A stretch of 6,851 nt of DNA. It comes from Chloroflexota bacterium. Lineage in GTDB: Bacteria; Chloroflexota; Anaerolineae; Ardenticatenales; Ardenticatenaceae. Each line of letters starts with the position of its first letter. Position 1 is the first letter of the stretch. Positions 1 through 5,551 of this stretch are shown in pieces. The DNA is taken from assembly GCA_003520455.1 (NCBI GenBank), contig DOUV01000050.1:1-6851 (forward strand). Direction: 5' to 3'. Below the pieces are notes generated by a model. The model ran no database searches. It saw nothing but the letters and a program-made list of their open reading frames with translations, and was not told the origin of the DNA. Made by a program: the position numbers and the translations under genes.

Positions 1-1
1 C

Positions 2-82
2 CTGGCCGATCTCCTGAGCGGCCGGTCGCCATTCCATGGGCGCTTCGTCCAGACTGCCTGGCCAGAGGCTCACTCTTGTTGA
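2..82 (+). CDS. Possible 3' end of an unrecognised gene running in from the left edge
   Basis: Frame 2 is open from the window edge to a TGA at 80-82 and gives 26 residues that include LLSGRSPFHGRFVQTAWPE. Third codon positions are mostly G or C in this frame, which fits coding sequence in a GC-rich genome. I do not recognise the family. The opposite strand is also open from a GTG near 73 to the window edge, so strand and reality are both uncertain. From 83 to 193 I see only noncoding sequence, including a run of G around 105-112. Confidence 0.25.
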   Translation: MADLLSGRSPFHGRFVQTAWPEAHSC

Positions 83-193
83 CCTACCCTTGAAAGGGGG
101 CTGGGGGGGGAAGCGAGGATTTGCGCCAGCACGCTCCCGGGTTCTGCAAGAGACGCCGGGGGTAAGGAACAGGATCCGATGCAAGGACGGACC

Positions 194-652
194 TCACGTC
201 GTCTGAGTCGGGGGAATGTCTCCGCGAACTGCATATAAGAAATGCAGCCCATCGAGAATGACGATACCCGGGTAGGAGTCACCCAAGGCGGCGAAGTGAG
301 GATCATAGGTGACAATATGAGTGGCGCCACCCACTACAGCACAGGCAATCACGTGATCATCGTCCGGGTCAGCCAGGATTACGGCCTTAACCTCAGACAG
401 AGGGACCACGACTGGCACACTACGCCTGATCAGCTCTGCCAGGAATTCAGCCGTTTTGCCAGGATCGGCCTTGCGAGCGACAAGCTTCTCAGCGTACTCC
501 TCCAGGAGAGCGGCCGAGTAAAGTAAGTCGAATTCACCGGCCAGCCAACACCGGATCAACTCCGCCGTCGGACTGGCTGGATTACGGGCCTTGATGGCTG
601 CGATGATGACGTTGGTGTCAAATACGGCCCGTAAGCGTGCCGGCTTAATCAT
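194..652 (-). CDS. PIN-domain toxin, VapC-like (putative TA toxin component, PIN family)
   Basis: This 152-residue protein is a PIN-domain ribonuclease of the type annotated as the toxin component of TA systems; PIN toxins cut RNA using clustered acidic residues that bind metal. Visible are the N-terminal strand AVFDTNVIIAAI with D12, glutamates E51/E52 in LLEEYAEKL, the acidic cluster ADPDDDH (D95, D97-D99), and THIVTYDPHF with D117. All four acidic positions are present, so it looks catalytically intact. I chose the ATG at 652 over an upstream in-frame ATG at 697 because translation from 652 begins just before the PIN strand and overlaps the preceding antitoxin by 8 bases (ATGATTAA), a normal coupled TA arrangement. 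It is the last gene of the leftward set. The family call is firm; RNA target unknown. Confidence 0.87.
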   Translation of the reverse strand: MIKPARLRAVFDTNVIIAAIKARNPASPTAELIRCWLAGEFDLLYSAALLEEYAEKLVARKADPGKTAEFLAELIRRSVPVVVPLSEVKAVILADPDDDHVIACAVVGGATHIVTYDPHFAALGDSYPGIVILDGLHFLYAVRGDIPPTQTT

Positions 653-1046
653 CCAGAGCTGCTTCGGCCTCGTCGAGGATGGTCGTGCCGTCGGCAATTG
701 CCTCAGCCCGCAGCGCTTCCAGAGTTGCCAGCAAGTGGCGCCGGTGATCCACTTCCGGGATGGTATCTGGCTTACCAGCCAACTTCTCTGCCAACGCCAG
801 CACTTTGATCACGACTTCGGGCCGTGGACGGGTGAGCCGGGCACGAAGCCGAGCGAGATCGGCGTCGGTAACACCCTCGGCCTGCAAGCGCTGGTCAAGG
901 TCCAGAGGGGCTGATACAGGGATGATGATCAACCCGCCGTTGCTGGGGCGCACCACTACATCGCTGTTGGGTGTGAGCCCCGCCTCAGCAAGTAGTTCTT
1001 CCGGCAAATGGAGCACACCGGCCTGGAGAGTTAGAGTACGCTCCAT
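645..1046 (-). CDS. AbrB/MazE/SpoVT-type antitoxin, partner of the PIN toxin
   Basis: This 133-residue protein starts with a swapped-hairpin AbrB DNA-binding domain: residues 1-45 include LTLQAGVLHLPEELLAEAGL followed by a strand-rich DVVVRPSNGGLIIIP. The remainder is acidic and helical, including ATLEALRAEA and ILDEAEAALDD near the end, suited to wrapping a toxin. It should bind its own promoter as a dimer and neutralise the PIN toxin encoded directly downstream, whose start codon overlaps its stop. A GAGG Shine-Dalgarno lies 7 bases before the ATG. An inverted repeat about 27-50 bases upstream is a candidate operator. The UPF0175 gene ends 76 bases upstream, so the three genes could share a transcript or this pair could have its own promoter. 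High confidence in family and role by context. Confidence 0.87.
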   Translation of the reverse strand: MERTLTLQAGVLHLPEELLAEAGLTPNSDVVVRPSNGGLIIIPVSAPLDLDQRLQAEGVTDADLARLRARLTRPRPEVVIKVLALAEKLAGKPDTIPEVDHRRHLLATLEALRAEAIADGTTILDEAEAALDD

Positions 1047-1072
1047 CAGAGTACCTCGTCACATGACATCCG

Positions 1073-1096
1073 GATTCGTCAGAGTAGGAACGAATC
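1073..1096. promoter_or_regulatory. Inverted repeat, candidate antitoxin operator
   Basis: GATTCGT at 1073-1079 is mirrored by ACGAATC at 1090-1096 with a 10-base spacer, in the short gap upstream of the AbrB-type antitoxin gene. There is no T-run, so it does not look like a terminator. Autoregulatory AbrB/MazE antitoxins bind palindromes near their own start; applying this here is an inference. Confidence 0.35.
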
Positions 1097-1122
1097 TGTA
1101 CTTCGACACAAGACAGATGAGA

Positions 1123-1374
1123 TCAGGCAAGCCGGGTCTCCCGTGCCAGTTGTGCTTCGGTCAGCCGAAACGTGTCCACGCCGTAATCGACCAGGCGCGC
1201 CAGAAAGACCACCCGGGGCACGCCGGCCAATCGCGCGGCAGCACCAGATGAGAGTTGCCCCATCTCAAAGAACTTCACTGCGGCTGCCATGCGCACAGCG
1301 TCACCGGCCTCGTCTACAGGAACCCTGAGTCCTAACACGGCTTCCCTTGGAATCTCCAAGACAACGTCGCTCAT
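1123..1374 (-). CDS. UPF0175 family protein, probable antitoxin
   Basis: This 83-residue protein matches the UPF0175 family: residues about 28-70 read MAAAVKFFEMGQLSSGAAARL followed by AGVPRVVFLARLVDYGVDTFR, the usual helix-turn-helix-like core. UPF0175 proteins are small, close to this length, and usually lie just upstream of a DUF3368/PIN-type toxin. Here the expected immediate toxin is absent: the next gene is an AbrB antitoxin with its own PIN toxin. The ATG at 1374 follows an AGAGG Shine-Dalgarno about 5 bases away. A candidate promoter lies about 90 bases upstream. It may be an orphan antitoxin, or may work with the downstream pair. The family call is confident and the biological role is inferred from the family. 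Confidence 0.85.
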   Translation of the reverse strand: MSDVVLEIPREAVLGLRVPVDEAGDAVRMAAAVKFFEMGQLSSGAAARLAGVPRVVFLARLVDYGVDTFRLTEAQLARETRLA

Positions 1375-1464
1375 ATCACCCTCTCATCGGAATGACAATT
1401 TCGGCTTTGGGATTGCCCTTCCTTCAGCTTGGAACGCTGGTGCTCTCCAGATGGTATTCCTCGT

Positions 1465-1493
1465 ATTGTAGAGCCTGAACAGCCGAGGGGCAA
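1465..1493 (-). promoter_or_regulatory. Candidate sigma70-type promoter for the UPF0175/AbrB/PIN set
   Basis: Read on the minus strand, TTGCCC (1488-1493) and TACAAT (1465-1470) are separated by exactly 17 bases. Transcription would begin near 1458, giving a leader of roughly 85 bases before the ATG at 1374. The -35 box matches consensus at 4 of 6 positions and the -10 box at 5 of 6. Confidence 0.42.
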
Positions 1494-1567
1494 ACGGACC
1501 TGGCGTTGGGAATTGAGAGTCGCTGATGAACGTGATGCCGTGAATCCTGGCGGTCCCCGTTCTGAAT

Positions 1568-1620
1568 TCGAAGCTGCCCAGCGTCAGCGTCCGGGCATTG
1601 CAGGTTCACGGCACCATTCG
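1568..1620. repeat. 53-base repeat, first copy
   Basis: Positions 1568-1620 match 3009-3061 at 52 of 53 bases by eye. Each copy lies at the same place, directly against the downstream end of an NSD fragment. The inner part 1577-1606 is also matched at 27 of 30 bases by 1912-1941, on the other side of fragment A, so that fragment is bracketed by imperfect direct repeats about 335 bases apart. Confidence 0.9.
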
Positions 1621-1736
1621 TCGATCCCACCGATGCGTGGGCTGCGCTGGCGACGGCGTCGTGGGCAAGGATTTCCGATGGGACGTCCTGGATGGAGGCG
1701 TAGCCGCCGGTGATGGCATCGACCGTGCGTTGGTCG

Positions 1737-1762
1737 ACCCTTCGACAGGCTCAGGGCAGGCT
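1737..1762. repeat. Short repeat inserted in NSD fragment A
   Basis: The core CTTCGACAGGCTCAGGGCAG belongs to a widespread short interspersed repeat of the CTTCGAC...CTCAGGGCAGG type. It interrupts the dehydrogenase reading frame right after the GI of the RVTGI strand. Here it is in the opposite orientation to the copies at 3190 and 5400. Confidence 0.8.
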
Positions 1763-1879
1763 ATGCCGGTGACGCGGAGGCCGGTGCGGGCGAAGGCGAC
1801 GGCCAGCGGGAGCCCGACGGAGCCCAGGCCGATGATGACGACGCGCACCTCGCGGTGGGCGATACGGGTTACAAGAGCG

Positions 1880-1941
1880 GTTGCAGGTTGCAGGTTGGAA
1901 GGTCGTAGATCCCCAGCGTGAGCGTCCGGGGATTGAAGGTT
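1880..1941. repeat. GGTTGCAGGTT-type repeat plus 25-base imperfect palindrome
   Basis: Positions 1880-1904 contain repeated GTTGCAG/GTTGGAAG units, also seen at 5232-5257 and, in altered form, 6815-6833. Next to it, 1909-1933 is an imperfect palindrome starting ATCCCC and ending GGGGAT. These add extra N-terminal codons to NSD fragment A, between its ATG and the conserved Rossmann strand. Confidence 0.75.
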
Positions 1942-1950
1942 GGGTGTCAT

Positions 1951-2181
1951 GGTGGTCGATTTCGCATTGGTGCGTTGGTTGTTGATCGTTAGTCTTGAAC
2001 GGATGTTATGAATGCTGACGACGTGATCCAAGTATGACCGGAATTGCTCGCTCGCCTGGCAGTCAGAAACCTTCACCCTTCGCCCTGAGGGGCGCCCCCG
2101 GGGTAAGGGGTACCCCTCAAGGCAGGGGCTTCCCCGGCAGGGGACAACCTGGAACCTGCAACCAGGCTTAACCGAACCGGC
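1951..2181. other. Noncoding stretch with a GC-rich palindromic repeat
   Basis: No supported gene lies here. The first half is ordinary noncoding sequence. Positions about 2075-2150 are a GC-rich run of alternating GGGG and CCCC blocks, including the perfect 12-base palindrome AGGGGTACCCCT at 2106-2117 and several ways to form hairpins. It ends with AACCTGCAACC near 2153-2163, the reverse orientation of the GGTTGCAGGTT repeat. A reading frame crossing it on the minus strand is low-complexity and looks spurious. Confidence 0.6.
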
Positions 2182-2210
2182 TTGACCCTCGATTGACGGC
2201 GGATTACAAT
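2182..2210 (+). promoter_or_regulatory. Sigma70-type promoter for the TumA-like/TumE operon
   Basis: TTGACC at 2182-2187 and TACAAT at 2205-2210 are separated by 17 bases; each matches consensus at 5 of 6 positions. Transcription would start near 2217, just ahead of the GGAGG ribosome-binding site at 2225-2229 and the ATG at 2237. The small inverted repeat GATTACAATC over the -10 box and the repeated TTGAC at 2193 could be operator elements, which is speculative. Confidence 0.68.
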
Positions 2211-2236
2211 CTTTGGAATAGGATGGAGGTGGCGGA

Positions 2237-2521
2237 ATGGTGACGCTCAACGAGATCATTCAGGACATTCACGGACTCGAAGCGGAACTGGCCCAACTGG
2301 AAAGGCGGTATGGACTTCTGTCGGCCGATTTTTACCATCTGTACCAAGCTGGCGAATTAGAGCAAAGTCGCGATTTCATCCAATGGGTTGGCTACTACGA
2401 GGCCAGACTAGCGCGCGAGGCCCGCTATCGCGAGATGATGTACGAATATCTGCGCGAACTACGCCAGCGAGCGGGTCTTGGTGCGTTGCACCTCATCGCG
2501 GAGCCAACGGGAGGGTCGTAG
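2237..2521 (+). CDS. Probable antitoxin of the TumE toxin (coiled-coil protein)
   Basis: This 94-residue protein is predicted almost all helical: EIIQDIHGLEAELAQLERRY (about 6-25), then GLLSADFYHLYQAGELE, then a charged second helix with YYEARLAREARYREMMYEYL. Small proteins with this ERRYG..SADFY.LYQAG pattern accompany TumE-type toxins, which is my reason for calling it the antitoxin (TumA-like in role). The ATG at 2237 has a strong GGAGG 7 bases upstream and a well-spaced promoter before that. Its TAG stop overlaps by one base the GTG of the toxin gene (TAGTG), indicating coupled translation. No DNA-binding motif is obvious, so self-regulation is unknown. The role rests on context and resemblance. 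Confidence 0.75.
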   Translation: MVTLNEIIQDIHGLEAELAQLERRYGLLSADFYHLYQAGELEQSRDFIQWVGYYEARLAREARYREMMYEYLRELRQRAGLGALHLIAEPTGGS

Positions 2522-2901
2522 TGCCCATTGGGGATTTTCAGGCGTATGGCAAACTTGTCTACTCGCTCCAGGAACGTTTCCCGAGCATCCGGCACTCCAC
2601 CCTGGTCCTGGCGAGTATCGGCCCCACGCTGGGAAAACTCGAGGGCCAGATCACCTTTGAGGATGATGTGGTTCTGGATGTTTGGGAACTCCTTGACTTT
2701 GAGCTTGGCCTGATTCGGAAGTACAGCTACGAGATCTATCGGGCTGGCGAAAAAATCGCCTGGTACGATCCATTTGAGCATCCCCATATTCCCGAGTTGG
2801 CCAGGACCTATCCTCACCACAAACATGTTCCCCTGACATCAAGTCCAATCGTATTCCGGCCCCTGGGATCAGCTTCGAACAACCGAACCTCCCGACGCTG
2901 A
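2521..2901 (+). CDS. TumE/DUF6516-family toxin, C-terminus shifted by a one-base deletion
   Basis: The GTG at 2521 has GGGAGGG at 2509-2515 as ribosome-binding site. The protein shows the family pattern: [18 protein letters not shown] in the middle, then [20 protein letters not shown] and the signature [13 protein letters not shown] with H99, H100, K101 and H102. After residue 104 the frame as read gives an unrelated tail and stops at 2901. Adding one C to the CCCC at 2830-2833 restores a good continuation, [18 protein letters not shown] then [15 protein letters not shown], ending at 2936 (138 residues), the expected tail of this family. The gene is thus either recently broken after the signature motif or contains a sequencing error. 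It is coupled to the upstream antitoxin. Family members are toxins of TA pairs. Confidence 0.82.
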   Translation: MPIGDFQAYGKLVYSLQERFPSIRHSTLVLASIGPTLGKLEGQITFEDDVVLDVWELLDFELGLIRKYSYEIYRAGEKIAWYDPFEHPHIPELARTYPHHKHVPLTSSPIVFRPLGSASNNRTSRR

Positions 2902-2936
2902 TTGAGGAGATCGAGCGCGACGTTCTTGGGCCTTGA

Positions 2937-3008
2937 TTGGCACCGGTATAATGGGATTCGGCCAATGGAAGCCCATCGGTGCCTGAGGCAATGCCGACCG
3001 GTTGCAGG
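2937..3008. other. Spacer after the TumE gene, no gene seen
   Basis: A TATAAT at 2947-2952 stands out but no convincing -35 box lies 16-18 bases before it and no gene follows on the plus strand. The stretch ends in GGTTGCAGGT near 3000-3009, a piece of the dispersed repeat. Together with fragment B this makes a gap of about 325 bases without an intact gene. Confidence 0.5.
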
Positions 3009-3061
3009 TCGAAGCTGCCCAGCGTCAGCGTCCGGGCATTGCAGGGTCACGGCACCATTCG
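3009..3061. repeat. 53-base repeat, second copy
   Basis: It matches 1568-1620 with one mismatch (the G at 3046 against T). It adjoins the downstream end of NSD fragment B exactly as the other copy adjoins fragment A, although the dehydrogenase-derived sequences beside the two copies have diverged much more. Confidence 0.9.
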
Positions 3062-3261
3062 TTGATCTCGTCGATGCCTGAGCCCGGGGGGTGACGCTGA
3101 ACCGGGCGAGGACGGCCGATGGGTCGTCCTGGATGGAGGCGTGACCGTGGTTAATGGCGTCGATCTTGCGCTGGTCGGCGTCGATGCCGGTGCCTGCCCT
3201 GAGCGAAGTCGAAGATCCCCAGGCGAAGCCGTCGGGGACAAATGTGACGCGGAAGCCGGCA
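3047..3261 (-). pseudogene. NSD fragment B: short internal piece of a nucleotide-sugar dehydrogenase
   Basis: On the minus strand this begins immediately after the TGA of the DUF4926 gene with codons for AGFRVT, is interrupted by about 54 bases of repeat (3190-3243), and resumes as TGIDADQRKIDAINHGHASI followed by QDDPSAVLA. It ends in the STNGAV junction and the 53-base repeat. The GxGSVGLPLA strand of the Rossmann fold is missing, so it is truncated at both ends. Its sequence differs from copies A and C at many third positions, so it is not a fresh duplicate. It encodes no working protein. Confidence 0.7.
3190..3243. repeat. Two adjoining short repeats inserted in NSD fragment B
   Basis: A CCTGCCCTGAGCGAAGTCGA half-repeat is followed by a palindromic element bounded by TCCCC and GGGGA (about 3216-3238). 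Together they sit between the codons for RVT and TGID, the same point as the 25-base insert in copy C at 5400-5424. Confidence 0.75.
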
Positions 3262-3672
3262 TCAACTCACTGCGGTGCGCGCGCTCTGCCGTTGTTGTTT
3301 CTGCCGTAAAAATTCGGCAAAATCCACGACTTCCTCGAGCAGCTCCTGGGAGAGCTCATCTGCAACGCTGAGCAACTGTACTCGTGCCCCCACTGTCTCC
3401 GAGGCCGGTTTCACCAATCGGAGTTGGTGGGGGTAAATAGTCTCCACGCCCAGTGTTTCCATAAAAGCTTCAGGATCATCCCGGTCGCTGGAGACAAAGG
3501 TTCCCTGAGCATCCGGTTTTACCCACTCGCCAAATAACTCCACCAGGTAGGCTTCCCCATCGTCGAGCACCTCAACAACTGTGCCCGGTGTTCCCTCCGG
3601 TGCGACCCCACCATCGGAAAGAGGAATTGCTTCGCGAAGCTTGACTGAATCAAACAACTGGAAAGGAGTCAT
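3262..3672 (-). CDS. DUF4926-DUF2281 fusion protein, probable antitoxin
   Basis: This 136-residue protein has two parts. Residues about 5-88 resemble DUF4926: FQLFDSVKLREAIPLSDGGV leads to EGTPGTVVEVLDDGEAYLVE and FGEW, a small beta-barrel-like unit, interrupted by an acidic loop at 60-72. Residues about 100-126 (LLSVADELSQELLEEVVDFA, EFLRQK) match DUF2281, an antitoxin-type helical segment. DUF4926 genes commonly follow DUF6883 genes, as here, where the upstream stop lies three bases from this ATG. I infer the pair is a TA system with this as antitoxin. The ribosome-binding site is weak, suggesting translation re-initiation. Its TGA lies directly against NSD fragment B, so the native C-terminus might be altered. 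Confidence 0.75.
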   Translation of the reverse strand: MTPFQLFDSVKLREAIPLSDGGVAPEGTPGTVVEVLDDGEAYLVELFGEWVKPDAQGTFVSSDRDDPEAFMETLGVETIYPHQLRLVKPASETVGARVQLLSVADELSQELLEEVVDFAEFLRQKQQRQSARTAVS

Positions 3673-3675
3673 GGT

Positions 3676-4011
3676 TTATTTCTTGCTTCTCTCCGGATAC
3701 GCCGTTACAAACCTGGCAACATCCTCATTGGGGCGCACAATCCAGATTGTCCGAATCTGCCGCGCCAAACCGGTTGGGCCAGTGATGGAAACAACAGCCT
3801 TATAGCGCTCACCGTAAGCATCCTGCCCCTGAGATTGCAATAACTCCATTGACATCTCAGCCAGCAACGCCTCTCGAAGTGTCTCCGGTGACCGAAAGCC
3901 CATGATGTGCCACCAGAATGTACGCTTGTCGCCCCCCTCTCCTGGCTCAGTCGAGTAACTGAGTAGATATTCTGCCTTTGCCAGGGGAAACTCCAAACGA
4001 CTTATGCCCAT
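3676..4011 (-). CDS. DUF6883 family protein, probable toxin of the pair
   Basis: This 111-residue protein shows the DUF6883 pattern: LAKAEYLLSY near the start, GGDKRTFWWHIMGF at about 26-39, a helix SPETLREALLAEM, then YGERYKAVVSITGPTGLARQ and IRTIWIVRPNEDVARFVTAY ending in P. The GDK..F..GF and final VTAYP features are typical of the family. Length fits a single-domain stand-alone member. The family is found both in such pairs with DUF4926 and in larger polymorphic-toxin contexts, so a toxin role is likely but not shown here. An AGG lies 5 bases before the ATG. The overlapping TATAATG at the start could be a chance -10 box; no -35 box is visible. It immediately follows the DUF2283-like remnant. 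Confidence 0.75.
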   Translation of the reverse strand: MGISRLEFPLAKAEYLLSYSTEPGEGGDKRTFWWHIMGFRSPETLREALLAEMSMELLQSQGQDAYGERYKAVVSITGPTGLARQIRTIWIVRPNEDVARFVTAYPERSKK

Positions 4012-4017
4012 TATAGC

Positions 4018-4056
4018 CTAATCTTGGTCTCTACCAGGATCGTACTCTATTTTCAC
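4018..4056 (-). pseudogene. Remnant start of a DUF2283-like antitoxin
   Basis: A GTG at 4056 with GGAGG 8 bases upstream opens a 12-residue frame, MKIEYDPGRDQD, then TAG. The MKIEYDP start is characteristic of DUF2283 proteins, which continue with a D-A-L/M-Y-I strand; here the sequence departs after RD. The GTG overlaps the TGA of the preceding fragment by four bases (GTGA), the typical arrangement of a TA pair. It looks like a gene cut off after its first dozen codons, just before the DUF6883 gene. Confidence 0.4.
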
Positions 4057-4208
4057 GCTGAGTCCCTCCGTGGAAAGCCCGTTCCGTATCGAGCTTTCAC
4101 CGTCAACACGATCACGCCCTAATCCTCGCTCGTCTTGTAGTATACCCTGATTTCTTTCTTGTCGTAAAACTGCCCTTCCCATTCCGCCCCGTAGGGGAAT
4201 ACCTTCAT
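4053..4208 (-). pseudogene. Remnant C-terminal half of a DUF4258/RelE-like toxin, fused to the NSD tail
   Basis: After VDTRHVLNGGS, where a dehydrogenase of this family should end, the same frame continues as MKVFPYGAEWEGQFYDKKEI, then RVYYKTSED, a TAG at 4119-4121, and GVIVLTVKARYGTGF with PRRDSA to a TGA at 4053-4055. Alternating beta-strand patterns (QFYDKKEIRVYY, VIVLTVKARYG) resemble the C-terminal sheet of small RelE/DUF4258-type toxins, and the TGA overlaps a DUF2283-like start, their usual partner. I read this as half of a toxin gene joined in frame to the dehydrogenase, with one in-frame stop. The family name is an inference from pattern. Confidence 0.4.
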
Positions 4209-5231
4209 TGACCCGCCGTTTAAGACGTGTCGCGTGTCCACGATGAGTCTGGCCTGCCGGGAAAGAGTCGCCCAGGCATAGGCGGTGTGATCCGTGGCAA
4301 TGACCACGCAATCAGCCTCCCGCCAGGCGCTCTCCAGGTCAGCGACGGTGGTCATCGCGAGGCCATCGTGGTGGAAGCAGGGCCCGTGGGGATCGTGATA
4401 GCTCACTCGCGCCCCCTTGGCACGCAGCAACTCGATGATATCCAGCGCCGGCGACTCCCGCACGTCGTCGATGTCCTTCTTGTAGGCCACCCCAGCACCA
4501 GCACCCGGCTGCCCCGCAGGGGCTTGCCGGCCTCGTTCAGCGCGTCCTGTACCTTCTCGACCCAGTAGCGCGACATCCCGGTGTTGATCTCCCCCGCCAA
4601 CTGGATGAAGCGGGCATTGTAGTTCAGCGTCTTGAGCTTCCAGGAGAGATAGTGCGGATCGAGGGGGATGCAATGCCCGCCCACCCCGGGGCCGGGGGTG
4701 AACTTCATGAACCCATAGGGCTTCGTCGCCGCGGCCTCGATCACCTCCCACACCTCGACCCCCAGCTTGTCGGCCATGATGGCGATCTCGTTCACCTGGC
4801 GATATTGACCGCCCGGAAGGTATTCTCCAGCAGCTTGACCATCTCGGCGGCCTGGGTGGCCGAGACCGGCACCACCCGCGCGATTGCCTGGCGGTCGAGC
4901 GCCGTCGCTACCTCCAGGCAGGCCGGTGTGACGCCGCCGACCACCTTCGGGGTGTTCTCCACGGTGTCATCCGCGCGGCTGGGGTCGATGCGCTCCGGCG
5001 AGAAGGCCAGGAAGAAGTCCTGGCCCACCGCGAAGGGCTGCCCGTCCGCTCTCTGCGAGAGCATGGGGAGGAGCAGCTCCTCCGTCGTCCCGAGGGAGGT
5101 GGTCGACTCCAGCACCACCAGCATCCCCCGGTGCAGGGACTGCGCCATCGCCTCACCGGCCGCGATCAAGGTGCGCACGTCGGGGTCGCGGGTCTTGTTC
5201 AAGGGCGTGGGCACGCAGATGTCACATGTAA

Positions 5232-5257
5232 GGTTGCAGGTTGGAAGGTTGCAGGTT
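5232..5257. repeat. GGTTGCAGGTTGGAAGGTT-type repeat inside NSD copy C
   Basis: Two GGTTGCAGGTT units flank GGAAG. The repeat replaces, with about 50 bases before it, the segment that should encode the GRLRATTDY-like strand and helix between the conserved DIPS and CVPTP motifs. The same unit occurs at 1880-1904 and, in the form CTACAGGTTACAGGTT, at 6815-6833. Confidence 0.75.
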
Positions 5258-5399
5258 ACCGGCGCCATTCGTTGATCCCGCCGGTGCATGGGCCTGGGTG
5301 GCTATGGTGTATTGGGCGAGGAGTGCCGATGGGATGTCCCGGATGGAGGATTCGCCGCAGGTGATGGCGTCGACCTTGCGCCGGTCGGCGTCGATGCCG

Positions 5400-5424
5400 G
5401 TGCCTGCACTGAGCGCAGTCGAAC
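5400..5424. repeat. 25-base repeat inserted in the Rossmann fold of NSD copy C
   Basis: TGCCTGCACTGAGCGCAGTC is the core of this insert, a diverged copy of the CTTCGAC...CTCAGGGCAGG repeat. Removing exactly 25 bases rejoins RVT to TGIDADRRK; as it stands, it shifts the frame. Confidence 0.75.
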
Positions 5425-5551
5425 GTGACGCGGAAGCCGGCGCGGACGAAGGCGACGGCCAACGGTAGGCCGACGGAGCCCCCGCCGATGATGGCGATGC
5501 GCGCCTCGCGGTGGGCAATCTTGGTGAGCAGCGTGGGTGGTGGCATAGTGT

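Larger units (their letters stand above)
1607..1950 (-). pseudogene. NSD fragment A: truncated 5' part of a nucleotide-sugar dehydrogenase
   Basis: From an ATG at 1950, repeat-derived codons lead into TRIAHREVRVVIIGLGSVGL and PLAVAFARTGLRVTGI, the N-terminal NAD-binding Rossmann fold (GxGSVGLPLA) of the UDP-sugar dehydrogenase family. A short repeat is then inserted, encoding ACPEPVEG, and homology continues in another frame as DQRTVDAITGGYASIQDVPS. It ends at a junction encoding STNGAV and runs into the 53-base repeat. Nothing of the substrate or catalytic domain follows. It parallels the 5' part of the long copy at 4119-5555 and fragment B at 3047-3261. I see no Shine-Dalgarno before the ATG. 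It cannot make a working enzyme; any transcript would be a leader or recombination remnant. Confidence 0.75.

Noticed and set aside
1073..1096. Rho-independent terminator after the UPF0175 gene
   Set aside because: The 7-base stem is AT-containing and is not followed by a T-run on either strand.
1123..1328. Small plus-strand open frames over the UPF0175 gene
   Set aside because: They are antisense shadows with low-complexity, arginine/proline-rich translations.
1951..2259. Upstream part of a 217-residue minus-strand open frame
   Set aside because: It runs through a GC-rich palindromic repeat and across the TumA-like promoter and start; only the part from about 1950 downward resembles a protein family.
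2830..2835. Programmed frameshift in the TumE gene
   Set aside because: Slipping back one base from CCC would pair on TCC, there is no standard slippery heptamer and no clear stimulatory stem; a simple deletion explains it better.
2947..2952. Perfect TATAAT
   Set aside because: No acceptable -35 box at 16-18 bases and no plus-strand gene downstream; the short frame after it has 11 codons.
4652..5275. 207-residue plus-strand open frame
   Set aside because: It lies antisense to the dehydrogenase, which shows continuous family motifs on the minus strand; the plus-strand translation has no recognisable pattern.
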